21,503 bases of DNA, from the IMG/VR virus record IMGVR_UViG_3300009314_000489, positions 1-21,503 of that record. One strand, given 5' to 3'. Source of the DNA: a virus. The position numbers and the translations under genes were made by a program. Positions 6,667 through 13,459 of the stretch are shown piece after piece. Below the pieces are notes generated by a model, which did not search any database, was not told the origin of the DNA, and saw nothing but the letters and a program-made list of their open reading frames with translations. Each line of letters begins with the position of its first letter. Position 1 is the first letter of the stretch.

Positions 6667-7238
6667 ACCCGCGGGCACGATACGATCACATCGCACACCT
6701 GGTGCGGCAGACCGCCGGCGTCCCCGGCGATTTCGCCGAACTGGGCGTCTGGTACGGTCACACCTTCGTGCCCCTGGCCCTGGCCGCCCGCTTCTCCGGC
6801 CGCGTCGCCCACGCCGTCGACAGCTTCGAAGGCATGCCCGACCCCACCGACCGCGACCTCGAGCCCGACGGCAAGTGCCTCTTCCCCGCCGGCGGCCTCG
6901 ACGCCGGCGGCACCGGGCCCGTCCAGGCGGCCGTCGAACCGATCGCCGGCTGGGTGCGGATTTGGCAGGGCTGGATTCCCGACGTGTTCGAGGGCATCCA
7001 CCTCGAGGACGGCCTGGCCTTCGTTCACGTGGATCTCGACCACTACGCCCCGACCCGGGCCGCCCTGCCCTGGGCCTGGGAGCATCTGAACCCGGGCGGC
7101 ATCATCGCCGTCCACGACTACGTCCCCGGCGCCGACAACCTGGCCACGGCGGCCATCGCCGAATTCATCGAGCAAGGCTACGCGCCCGCCGGCTTCCAGG
7201 AGGCCAGCGGCCATGTATGGTTTCGGAGGTATGGATGA
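6663..7238 (+). CDS. TylF/MycF-type sugar O-methyltransferase
   Basis: A 191-residue protein whose ATG overlaps the preceding stop. It matches the macrocin O-methyltransferase (TylF) family, SAM- and metal-dependent enzymes that methylate sugar hydroxyls. Motif I is FAELGVWYGHT (residues 24-34, E-x-G-x-x-x-G). HAVDSFEGMPDP (50-61) supplies the acidic residue for SAM. FVHVDLDHYAPT (120-131) and GGIIAVHDY (145-153) carry the Asp residues that bind metal in TylF/MycF-like enzymes. It is slightly shorter than typical members, which usually carry extra N-terminal sequence. It is coupled by overlap to the glycosyltransferase downstream, so the likely substrate is the same glycan. Family assignment is strong; the acceptor is unknown. 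Confidence 0.85.
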   Translation: MNPRARYDHIAHLVRQTAGVPGDFAELGVWYGHTFVPLALAARFSGRVAHAVDSFEGMPDPTDRDLEPDGKCLFPAGGLDAGGTGPVQAAVEPIAGWVRIWQGWIPDVFEGIHLEDGLAFVHVDLDHYAPTRAALPWAWEHLNPGGIIAVHDYVPGADNLATAAIAEFIEQGYAPAGFQEASGHVWFRRYG

Positions 7239-8881
7239 TCCCGAAGCTGATACATTTCGTCTGGATCGGCCCGCCCATGCCCGACTGGGCCCGCCGCAAC
7301 ATCGAAGAGTTCCGCCGGCTCAACCCCGACCACGACATCCGCGTCCACGGCCGCGAAGTACTCCACCCGGATTATGCCCCGATGTATGACCGCTGCGAGG
7401 GCATCCGCGTCGTGCAGGCCGACCTGCTGCGGTACAGCGCCATCGAACGCTTCGGCGGCTGGTATTTCGACGTCGACTATTGGCCCTTCCGCCCGGTCGC
7501 CGACATCGAGTCCGCCTACGGCCTGGACGGCAAACGCCTGGTGGTCACCGAACAGCACGGCCAGAAGAATCGCCTGCTCCACATCGCCAACGGCTGCCTG
7601 GCCAGCGAGGCCGGCCAGCCCGCCTGGGCCTTCATCCGCAACTGGGTCGCCGGCAGCACGGTCCGCGCCGGCAAAAACGCCTTCGGCCCCGCCTTGATGA
7701 CCAAGCTGATCGCCAAGCGAGGCGATCTCTTCCAGGTCCTCCGCTGGCCGTTCTTCTACCCCGCCGCCGGCGGCGACGCCGTGCACCGGTTCAAACGCCT
7801 GGCCGCCGGCGAGGACCCCCGCAGCGTCCTCTGGGACCTGATCCACCAGACCCTCGGGCAATTGCCCTTCGTGATGCACATGTGGATGAACGGCCGCGCC
7901 GAACTGCCGGCGTATGACCCGGCCGCCGACGGCATCGACGCCGACCGCGACAAGGCGCCGCCGCCCTTCGACGGCATGCGCGTGGGCCTGGTCGCCACGC
8001 GCCAGCAATGGCTCGACGAGCAGCAATGCTTCCAACACCTGAGCGCCGGCCTCGAACGCCTGGGCTGCAACGTCCAGGTCGCCGAGCCGGGCGATTGGCC
8101 CTGCTTCATCGACCCGCAGCTGGTCCTGATGTGGAACGGCCGCAAGGCCCTCTACATGGAGACCGCCGCCGGCGCCCGAGCCGCCGGCGTCCCCATGCTG
8201 GTGATGGAGCACGGGTTCTTTGATCGCCGCGCCTATAGCCAGATCGACCACCAGGGCATCCTCCACTGGGCCAGCTGGACTAATCAGCTGCATCGCCCGG
8301 CACCGGCCGAAGGCGCAGCCCGCCTGCAGGCCGTCTGGCCCCGACCCCTGGAACCGGTACGGGCCCGCCAGAACGGCAACGTCCTGGTCCTCGGCCAGGT
8401 GCCCGGCGACAGCCAGATGGACGAATCGCCCATGCGCGACCCCGACGATCTGATCAAGGCGGTCGCCAAGGCCATCCCCGCAGGCCTGCAGCCGGTTTTC
8501 AGGCCGCACCCGCGCCGAGCGAAGCACACCGCCGTCCCCCGGGAAATGCCGGCCAGCGGCGCCCGCAACCTGGCCGACGCCGTCGCCCAGGCCCGCTTCG
8601 CCATCACCATCAACAGCAACGCCGGCAACGAATGCCTGGCCATGGGCCTGCCGGTGCTGGCCTACGGGCCGGCCCTCTACCTGCGCGCCGGCGTGGCCCG
8701 CCAGGCACAGCCGGAGACCCTGCGCGATGACATCCAGGCGATGGCCGCCGGCTGGGCGCCCGACCCGGGCCGCGTAACGAACTACCTCCACTGGCTGGCC
8801 GCTCGCCAGTGGAACGTCCACGAAATGGCCAGCGGGCACGTGCTGGCCCGGCTGATCCAGAAGGCGGTGACAGCGGCATGA
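7235..8881 (+). CDS. Two-domain glycosyltransferase: GT32-type N-terminus fused to KpsC-like C-terminus
   Basis: A 548-residue protein with CGGAGGT just before its ATG, which overlaps the methyltransferase stop. Residues 1-230 are a GT32-type glycosyltransferase: IPKLIHFVWIG (2-12), ADLLRY (62-67), GGWYFDVDYWPF (74-85) with the DxD metal/nucleotide-sugar motif at 79-81, and a closing HMWMNG (215-220). From about residue 245 a second domain resembles capsule polysaccharide synthesis KpsC/LipB-like proteins: VLGQVPGDSQ (about 384-393), FRPHPR (about 421-426), and ITINSNAGNECLAMGLPVLAYG split over about 457-478. GT32 enzymes transfer hexoses; KpsC-type enzymes transfer Kdo onto lipid. The fusion suggests two successive sugar additions. 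Whether the acceptor is a virion protein or host surface glycan cannot be read. Confidence 0.8.
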   Translation: MIPKLIHFVWIGPPMPDWARRNIEEFRRLNPDHDIRVHGREVLHPDYAPMYDRCEGIRVVQADLLRYSAIERFGGWYFDVDYWPFRPVADIESAYGLDGKRLVVTEQHGQKNRLLHIANGCLASEAGQPAWAFIRNWVAGSTVRAGKNAFGPALMTKLIAKRGDLFQVLRWPFFYPAAGGDAVHRFKRLAAGEDPRSVLWDLIHQTLGQLPFVMHMWMNGRAELPAYDPAADGIDADRDKAPPPFDGMRVGLVATRQQWLDEQQCFQHLSAGLERLGCNVQVAEPGDWPCFIDPQLVLMWNGRKALYMETAAGARAAGVPMLVMEHGFFDRRAYSQIDHQGILHWASWTNQLHRPAPAEGAARLQAVWPRPLEPVRARQNGNVLVLGQVPGDSQMDESPMRDPDDLIKAVAKAIPAGLQPVFRPHPRRAKHTAVPREMPASGARNLADAVAQARFAITINSNAGNECLAMGLPVLAYGPALYLRAGVARQAQPETLRDDIQAMAAGWAPDPGRVTNYLHWLAARQWNVHEMASGHVLARLIQKAVTAA

Positions 8882-9267
8882 CAGCCGACCTGCTACAAAC
8901 CGGCAGCGACTGGCTGCAGACGCAGCGCAAGGCCGAACTCAGCCACGCGGTGACCTACGCCCGCGGGGCGAATTCGGTCTCCGTCAACGCCACGGTGGGA
9001 TCTACCACCTTCGACGTGGTCACCGACCACGCCGTCGAACAGGTCGAGACCCGCGACTTCCTCATCACCCGGGCCGACCTGGTGATCGCCGCCATCGGCG
9101 CCGATCCCATCGAACCTGCCCGAGGCGACAAGATCACCGAGACCGTCGGCAGCGAGACCCTGACTTATGAGGTCATGGCGCCCAACACCGACGAGCCGCC
9201 CTACAGGTATTCCGACCGGTACCGGAAAACGTACCGCGTGCATACGAAGCTGGTGACAGAAGCATGA
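8878..9267 (+). CDS. Head-tail joining protein
   Basis: A 129-residue protein starts in an ATGA overlap with the glycosyltransferase stop. It resembles a recurrent phage head-tail joining/connector protein: LLQTGSDWLQTQRKAELSHAVTY split over residues 5-27, then VSVNATVGSTTFDV, a central ESRDFLI-like block (VETRDFLITRADLVI, about 56-70), ARGDKITETVG, TYEVMAP and RYSDRYRKTYRVHTK at the end. The alternation of short beta strands fits a small barrel used as head closure or stopper below the portal. It probably followed the decoration gene directly in an ancestral arrangement, with the sugar cassette inserted between. Function is inferred from family memory and position. Confidence 0.65.
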   Translation: MTADLLQTGSDWLQTQRKAELSHAVTYARGANSVSVNATVGSTTFDVVTDHAVEQVETRDFLITRADLVIAAIGADPIEPARGDKITETVGSETLTYEVMAPNTDEPPYRYSDRYRKTYRVHTKLVTEA

Positions 9268-9449
9268 ATGGCGACGCCACCGAAAAACTGACCGACCACG
9301 ATCTGCTGATCCGCATCGACGAACGCGTCGACGGGCTGCACACGTGCCTCAAGGAACACCTGCGCAGGCATTGGGCCATCACCCTGGCCGCCGCCGGCGC
9401 CGGCCTGACGGCCGTGGCGTCCCTGCTGATCGTGCTGATTCGAGGCTGA
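9264..9449 (+). CDS. Small single-helix membrane protein
   Basis: A 61-residue protein starts in an ATGA overlap. A charged, helical N-terminus (LLIRIDERVDGL, residues 14-25, and KEHLRRH, 30-36) is followed by one hydrophobic segment, about residues 37-59 (WAITLAAAGAGLTAVASLLI and following), ending in RG. This layout resembles XhlA-like small phage membrane proteins, sometimes linked to holins, but such a short sequence cannot be assigned firmly. It sits oddly between connector genes instead of in a lysis cassette. It might act in membrane attachment or exclusion. Expression is supported by coupling and by codon usage. Confidence 0.55.
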   Translation: MNGDATEKLTDHDLLIRIDERVDGLHTCLKEHLRRHWAITLAAAGAGLTAVASLLIVLIRG

Positions 9450-9452
9450 CCG

Positions 9453-9902
9453 ATGCCCGACCCGATGTGCGTGACAATCGCCGACGCGGTAGTGGCCGCC
9501 ATCAACGCCGGCACGTTTTCGCCGGTGGTGACGGCGGTGCGCAAATTCGAGGTCCAGACGAAACTGCAGGATGCCGACACCCTGGCGGTGACGGTGGTGC
9601 CGAAGAGCAAAGCCCGGACCCTGGCCGGCAGGGCCGATGACCGCGTCGATTACGTAATCGACGTCGGCGTGCAGCAGAAATTCAGCCCGGCCGACGACGT
9701 CGACACGCAGATGGCCGAACTGCTGAACCTGGTCGAGGACATCGACGCGTGGATGAACCGCCGCGACCTGAGCCAATACGAGGCCACGGTCGGCGCCACC
9801 TGGATCGGCAGCAGCAACGAACCGATCTGGTCGCCCGAGCACCTAGAGACCCTGCGACAGTTCACCAGCGTGCTGTCGCTGACCTACCGCGACATCGAAT
9901 GA
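9453..9902 (+). CDS. Tail terminator / neck-like protein
   Basis: A 149-residue protein begins 3 bases after the preceding stop. CGAGG at 9441-9445 is a possible ribosome binding site. It starts with a helix (TIADAVVAAINAGTF), continues with beta strands (VVTAVRKFEVQTKLQD, then LAVTVVPKS), a strand-rich DDRVDYVIDVGVQQKF, a helix (MAELLNLVEDIDAWMNRRDL) and ends LSLTYRDIE. This helix-beta-helix-beta layout and length match small tail-terminator or neck proteins (lambda gpU type) that cap the tail tube at the head end. Position just before the tail-tube region agrees. No catalytic motif is expected. The subfamily is not certain. Confidence 0.55.
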   Translation: MPDPMCVTIADAVVAAINAGTFSPVVTAVRKFEVQTKLQDADTLAVTVVPKSKARTLAGRADDRVDYVIDVGVQQKFSPADDVDTQMAELLNLVEDIDAWMNRRDLSQYEATVGATWIGSSNEPIWSPEHLETLRQFTSVLSLTYRDIE

Positions 9903-9905
9903 CAC

Positions 9906-9922
9906 CGGGCCCCCGGGGCCCG
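9906..9922 (+). repeat. GC palindrome in intergenic gap
   Basis: CGGGCCCC (9906-9913) and GGGGCCCG (9915-9922) form a near-perfect palindrome around one base, between the tail-terminator-like stop and the CTGGAG ribosome binding site (9924-9929) of the next gene. It may be a protein-binding site or a tight hairpin limiting read-through. Confidence 0.4.
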
Positions 9923-9936
9923 CCTGGAGAACTACG

Positions 9937-10347
9937 ATGGCCGACACCTTGAAAGCACTCATGGGAGCCGACGTCTCCGTCGACCCGACCACCGGGCGCG
10001 CCCGCCTCGACATTTCCATCGAGGCCCTGGCCGACCTGATCAGCGGCGGCCGGCTGGCGACCGTCGACGGCGCCGGCATCGACGCCGACAGCCACTTCAA
10101 CAAACAAGTGGCCCTGACCGGGGCCCAGCAGGAAATCGACCTGGAAGGGACGCGGCACGTGGTCCACGCCTGGCTCGACGATGACGCGGCGCCGACGAAG
10201 ATGTCCCTCAACGAAGCGCCCACCGCGACCATGACCGAACGCTCGCCGAGCAAGCCGCTGATCCGCGTGCTTGATTCCGACGGGGCGACGAAGCTTTACG
10301 TCCTGGCCTCTGCCGCCAGCGGCAACATCAACGTGGAGGCCTGGTGA
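9937..10347 (+). CDS. Unrecognised phage structural protein
   Basis: A 136-residue protein with CTGGAG about 7 bases before its ATG. I do not recognise a family. The N-terminus has an amphipathic helix (SIEALADLISGGRL, residues 27-40). The middle and end are beta-rich, with QEIDLEGTRHVVHAWLDDDA, SEAPTATMTE-like stretches and a final TKLYVLASAASGNINVEAW. The beta-rich second half would suit a small virion surface or baseplate accessory domain. It is separated by one base from the following larger gene, with which it probably works. Both lie between the neck genes and the tail tube, a place where accessory virion genes can insert. Confidence 0.5.
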   Translation: MADTLKALMGADVSVDPTTGRARLDISIEALADLISGGRLATVDGAGIDADSHFNKQVALTGAQQEIDLEGTRHVVHAWLDDDAAPTKMSLNEAPTATMTERSPSKPLIRVLDSDGATKLYVLASAASGNINVEAW

Positions 10348-10348
10348 C

Positions 10349-11779
10349 ATGGCGGCTGGCAAGGTCTACGCCGAGTGGTACAAGCACTTCATCAACGCCG
10401 GCGGCGCCCACTTCGTCTGGCAGGACACCGGCGTGGGTGACTGGCTTCGCTGGCGGATGTGCACGGCCAAGCAGTTCAACGACAGCCACGACAACACCTA
10501 CTTCGCCCTGGCCGGCTGCCTGCGGGGCAAGTGCTACGCCGGCAGCCAGGTCCACTGGGATGATGACGACGCGGCCAACGGGTTCACGTCCTCGGCCGGC
10601 GACGTGATGTGCGCCGACTACATCTCCACCAACGCCATCGCCCACTACCGCGACTACAACGTGCCCGGCACCATGACCCCCGACGGCTCGACCATCAAGG
10701 CCCGGGCGTGGTTCCGGGGCACCAGCGGCCGCGGCGAGCTGGCCCTGCAGGCCCTCGACAGCGGCGACACCGTGCTGGCCACCGTCACGGCCGACACCGG
10801 GGCGGTGACCGACATCGACCCCACGGACTGGCTGGACCTGCCCGCGACCACGGCCAAGGTCCGGGTGAAGAAAAACGCCGACAACGCCGAGTACATCCAG
10901 CTGGTGGGGATCGACTTCATCAACACGGGCAGCACCACCACCCCCGACACGGCCGGCAGCATGCTGTACGACGGGACCGACGGGGAGGCCGAGGAGGTGC
11001 TGATCGGCAGCGGCTGGGGGTCCGACTACGTCTCCACCAGCTTCGAGATGGCCCTGTACTGGGCGGCCGACGGCGGCAGCTTCAGCGCCAACAACGCCAT
11101 CGGCGGGCTGAGCCACCGCGGGATCGACACGGCCACGTTCACCTGGCAGAGCCAGGACGGCAGCGGCGCGCTGACGAACATCCTCGAAACCAACAGCGAC
11201 CCGGCCGGCACGAAGACCGGCGCGGTCGACTACGTCGTGATGACCATCTCCACGGCCAAGGCGTACCTCGAGAGCGCCTGCTCGACGGAGAAGGGCACGC
11301 TGGCCGGGAAGCTGATCTTCGGCGGCGACGGCGTGCAGGTGAAGCACACCGTCACGACCTCGGCCAATATGGATGGGTTCGGTTTCTATAACGTCCTATG
11401 CGGGATGCCGCTGGACCTCAAAGTCGTTCAGTTCTATGGCGACGACGGCCCGACCTACATCGCCGGCGGTTCGAAGGTCAGCGCCATCAAAAGCTCCGGG
11501 ATGCGGTGCTGGGGCGCCAGCAACCGCGTCGTCTATGACATCTACGTTCCCAACGTCAGCGATGACATGAACTACATGATTGACGCCGGCGCGGCTTACT
11601 ACCCGCAGGTCGCCTATAACGCCGGCGGCGGTACCTGCAAGGCGTATATGTATCGATACTATGACACGGCCGCAAAGCAGGACGACATCGACAGCGGCCA
11701 GAGCCGCTCAACCAACTTCGTAATCCGCCTGGCGGACCGCAGCCTGGCGCTGCCGCAGGCGGCAAGCGTGGCCGTCTGA
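10349..11779 (+). CDS. Unrecognised large beta-rich virion protein (possible adhesin)
   Basis: A 476-residue protein with GTGGAGG about 9 bases before the ATG at 10349. No family is recognised. The sequence is rich in Gly, Asp, Thr, Ser, Trp and Tyr, with alternating strand patterns. A region around residues 95-195 (TIKARAWFRGTSGRGELALQ, then ATTAKVRVKKN and YIQLVGIDFIN) looks like a carbohydrate-binding-module-type beta sandwich. Residues about 210-330 form another beta domain. Residues about 340-476 have more Tyr and Met and noticeably more T- and A-ending codons than the rest, suggesting a different origin. A sugar- or receptor-binding role is inference from composition. A strong terminator-like hairpin follows, so it may end a transcription unit. 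Confidence 0.5.
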   Translation: MAAGKVYAEWYKHFINAGGAHFVWQDTGVGDWLRWRMCTAKQFNDSHDNTYFALAGCLRGKCYAGSQVHWDDDDAANGFTSSAGDVMCADYISTNAIAHYRDYNVPGTMTPDGSTIKARAWFRGTSGRGELALQALDSGDTVLATVTADTGAVTDIDPTDWLDLPATTAKVRVKKNADNAEYIQLVGIDFINTGSTTTPDTAGSMLYDGTDGEAEEVLIGSGWGSDYVSTSFEMALYWAADGGSFSANNAIGGLSHRGIDTATFTWQSQDGSGALTNILETNSDPAGTKTGAVDYVVMTISTAKAYLESACSTEKGTLAGKLIFGGDGVQVKHTVTTSANMDGFGFYNVLCGMPLDLKVVQFYGDDGPTYIAGGSKVSAIKSSGMRCWGASNRVVYDIYVPNVSDDMNYMIDAGAAYYPQVAYNAGGGTCKAYMYRYYDTAAKQDDIDSGQSRSTNFVIRLADRSLALPQAASVAV

Positions 11780-11840
11780 GCAGGCGGCTGATGACATAGC
11801 CGGCTGACGTGAGGCTGGCGAGATGACCGAAGCGAACACC

Positions 11841-11879
11841 GAGGCCGCACGGGGCCCCGACCGCCGTGCGGCCTCTTTA
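11841..11879 (+). terminator. Intrinsic-terminator-like hairpin
   Basis: GAGGCCGCACGG (11841-11852) pairs perfectly with CCGTGCGGCCTC (11864-11875), a 12-bp stem with an 11-nt loop, followed immediately by TTTA. This is the best terminator candidate in the window. Its T-run is short, so partial read-through into the tail genes is likely. It separates the two unknown virion genes from the tail tube gene. Confidence 0.65.
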
Positions 11880-11892
11880 CGTCGACGCACCG

Positions 11893-11909
11893 CGGGCGGG
11901 CCCCGCCCG
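11893..11909 (+). promoter_or_regulatory. Hairpin abutting the tail tube ribosome binding site
   Basis: CGGGCGG (11893-11899) pairs with CCGCCCG (11903-11909) over a 3-nt loop, ending two bases before the GAGGAG ribosome binding site at 11912-11917. It could protect the 5' end of a tail-gene mRNA or tune access to the site. Confidence 0.4.
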
Positions 11910-11923
11910 GCGAGGAGAAACCG

Positions 11924-12370
11924 ATGGCCAAGAAGCTCGGAAAAGACTGCAAGATTTACATCGACACCACGCCCCTGGCGGGCGGACCGAACGGCGCGTC
12001 CTGGAGCGAGGTCGACAAGGCCCGCGACGTGACGCTGAACCTGGAGGCCGGCGAGGCCGACGTCACCGCCCGCGACAACAGCGGATGGCGCGCGAGCCAG
12101 CAGGCGCTGAAGGACGCGAGCATCGAACTGGAAATGGTCTGGGACCCCTCGGACGCCCAGTGCGAAGCCATCCGCGATGCCTTCCTGAACTCGAGCGCCC
12201 TGGCCGTGGCCGTCATGGACGGCGACGTCACCACCGTGGGAACCGAAGGCTTCGTGGCCGACTGCGAGGTGATCAACTTCACCCGCAGCGAACCGCTCGA
12301 GGAAGCCGTCACCCACAGCGTGACGCTGAAGCCGAAGGACAACCACCAGTGGTGGGAGGTCGCCTGCTAG
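11924..12370 (+). CDS. Major tail tube protein
   Basis: A 148-residue protein with a very strong GAGGAG ribosome binding site 6 bases before the ATG, as expected for a high-copy virion protein. The layout fits the tail tube fold of siphophages: KLGKDCKIYI (residues 4-13), ARDVTLNLEAGEADVTARDNSGW split over about 33-55, ASIELEMVWDPSDAQCEAI, an exposed middle (FLNSSALAVAVMDGD), and a last beta pair (ADCEVINFTRSEPLEEAV, HSVTLKPKD). Hexameric rings of such proteins stack to form the tube. The genes that follow look like tail assembly chaperones and tape measure, which supports the call. No separate sheath gene is present, so the tail is probably non-contractile. Confidence 0.8.
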   Translation: MAKKLGKDCKIYIDTTPLAGGPNGASWSEVDKARDVTLNLEAGEADVTARDNSGWRASQQALKDASIELEMVWDPSDAQCEAIRDAFLNSSALAVAVMDGDVTTVGTEGFVADCEVINFTRSEPLEEAVTHSVTLKPKDNHQWWEVAC

Positions 12371-12673
12371 ATGGCCCGCCTACGACGAGACACCGCCAGG
12401 CGAGCGGTGCTCGAGGCCCTCGACGCACTGCCGCCCGACGCGACCGTGCAGGTCAGCACACCCGGCCCGCCGCCGCCAGGATGCGACCTGGCCGTCACGG
12501 TCACCGTCCGGGCGACACCACGCGCCGCCAGCCTCGACACCGACCCGCCACCGTTGGACCTCGGCGCACCCGAGGCCCAGGACATCGAAGCCGACGCCGG
12601 CGATGACGCCGACCCGGGAGATCAGGGCAATGCCGACATTCCAGGACAACAAGAAACGGACGTGGTCGATTGA
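12371..12673 (+). CDS. Small acidic-tailed protein of unknown function
   Basis: A 100-residue ORF starts directly after the tail tube stop; GGGAGG at about 12354-12359, inside the tube gene, is a possible ribosome binding site. The N-terminal half has a basic helix (RLRRDTARRAVLEALDALPP) and a short beta stretch (LAVTVTVRATP). The second half is Asp/Ala/Gly/Pro-rich, strongly acidic and probably disordered. Its end overlaps the following chaperone gene by 44 nt in another frame. I do not recognise it. Codon usage in the first half looks coding; the low-complexity end is less convincing. Confidence 0.45.
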   Translation: MARLRRDTARRAVLEALDALPPDATVQVSTPGPPPPGCDLAVTVTVRATPRAASLDTDPPPLDLGAPEAQDIEADAGDDADPGDQGNADIPGQQETDVVD

Positions 12674-13124
12674 AGTCAACGTCACGTCCGCCAAACGCAC
12701 CCGCGCCATGGTCGACGTCGACCTGGTCGGCGCCACCGACGCCCAGTTGATCCAACGGCTGGCCGGCGACCCGGTGCTGCTGGTCGACGTGATCTATGCG
12801 CTCTGCAAGCCCCAGGCCGACGAACGCAACATCACCGATGAGGAGTTCGGCCGGGCCATGTGGGGCGACGTGATCGACCACGCGACCACCGCCATGCTGG
12901 AGGCCCTCGCGGATTTTTTCCCGAGCCGACGGCGAGAGTTGCTCCAGAGGGCCATCGGCAAGGTGCGGACGATGGAGCGGATGACCCTGGAGGCGGCGGC
13001 CCGGACCCTGGACAGCGACGTGATGGAGCAACTGCTGGCGAAGGAACTGGCGCCGGAGAAGTTGGAAGCGGAACTGAAGAGGCTGCTGGCCGACGCGACC
13101 ACCGCATCGGCCCCTGGCGGATGA
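12630..13124 (+). CDS. Tail assembly chaperone (gpG-like position)
   Basis: A 164-residue protein. The frame is open from 12603, but MPTFQDNKKRTWSIEVNV is the natural N-terminus, with GGGAG about 10 bases upstream. Residues 1-75 alternate beta strands and a helix (LVGATDAQLIQRL, VLLVDVIYALCKPQ), as in phage proteins named tail assembly chaperone next to the tube gene. The second half is helical and charged (LEAAARTLDSDVMEQLLAKE, KLEAELKRLL). Such proteins bind the tape measure and guide tube polymerisation. The stop overlaps the next start (ATGA, 13121-13124), and the next frame is -1 relative to this one, as in lambda G/T. A T_TTT_TTC heptamer lies in frame at 12914-12920. Confidence 0.65.
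   Translation: MPTFQDNKKRTWSIEVNVTSAKRTRAMVDVDLVGATDAQLIQRLAGDPVLLVDVIYALCKPQADERNITDEEFGRAMWGDVIDHATTAMLEALADFFPSRRRELLQRAIGKVRTMERMTLEAAARTLDSDVMEQLLAKELAPEKLEAELKRLLADATTASAPGG
12914..12920 (+). other. Candidate -1 slippery heptamer (T_TTT_TTC)
   Basis: Codons GAT TTT TTC in the chaperone gene place the heptamer T TTT TTC in the right phase for -1 slippage. A run of six T is exceptional in this GC-rich sequence. The -1 frame stays open from here through ATG 13121 to 13459. The intervening -1 frame is poor coding sequence and frame-0 coding continues well, so slippage is uncertain. Confidence 0.4.
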
Positions 13125-13459
13125 TCGCCGAACTGGCCGGCGCCGTGGGCGTCGACCCCGGGCCCTTCACGCTCCGCGAGCTGTTCTGGATGGCCGAAGG
13201 CCACGACCGCCATGAGTGGGGCCGGGCGTCCTCGCTGATGGCGATGATCGCCAACGCCCACAAGGGCAAGAAGGGCCGCTGGGTGCGGCCCGCCCAACTG
13301 AACCCTTACGAACGGGATCGCCCGCCCGGCATCCCGCTGACAACCGACAACATCCGGATTCTGAAGAGCCTGGTGCCCAACGGCAAAACCGTCCGCACCA
13401 AACCGGGGCGGCTGAGCGTGAAAGGACAGAAGCCATGCGAAAAACCACCACCCTCCTGA
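13121..13459 (+). CDS. Second tail assembly chaperone-like protein (gpT-like position)
   Basis: A 112-residue ORF starts in an ATGA overlap with the previous stop and is in its -1 frame. Its first 75 residues show FTLRELFWMAEGHDRHEWGR followed by a helix (ASSLMAMIANAHKGKKGR) and VRPAQLNPYER, a pattern I associate with small phage tail assembly proteins upstream of the tape measure. The last 40 residues are basic and less organised. It may be made separately by re-initiation, or as a chaperone extension by frameshifting as in lambda gpGT. It overlaps the next gene by 25 nt. Confidence 0.55.
   Translation: MIAELAGAVGVDPGPFTLRELFWMAEGHDRHEWGRASSLMAMIANAHKGKKGRWVRPAQLNPYERDRPPGIPLTTDNIRILKSLVPNGKTVRTKPGRLSVKGQKPCEKPPPS

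Noticed and set aside
10609-11391. + strand frame of about 260 codons overlapping the 476-residue protein.
   Set aside because: The product is an Arg/His/Gly/Pro-rich shadow of the frame in which a sensible protein with a good ribosome binding site is encoded.
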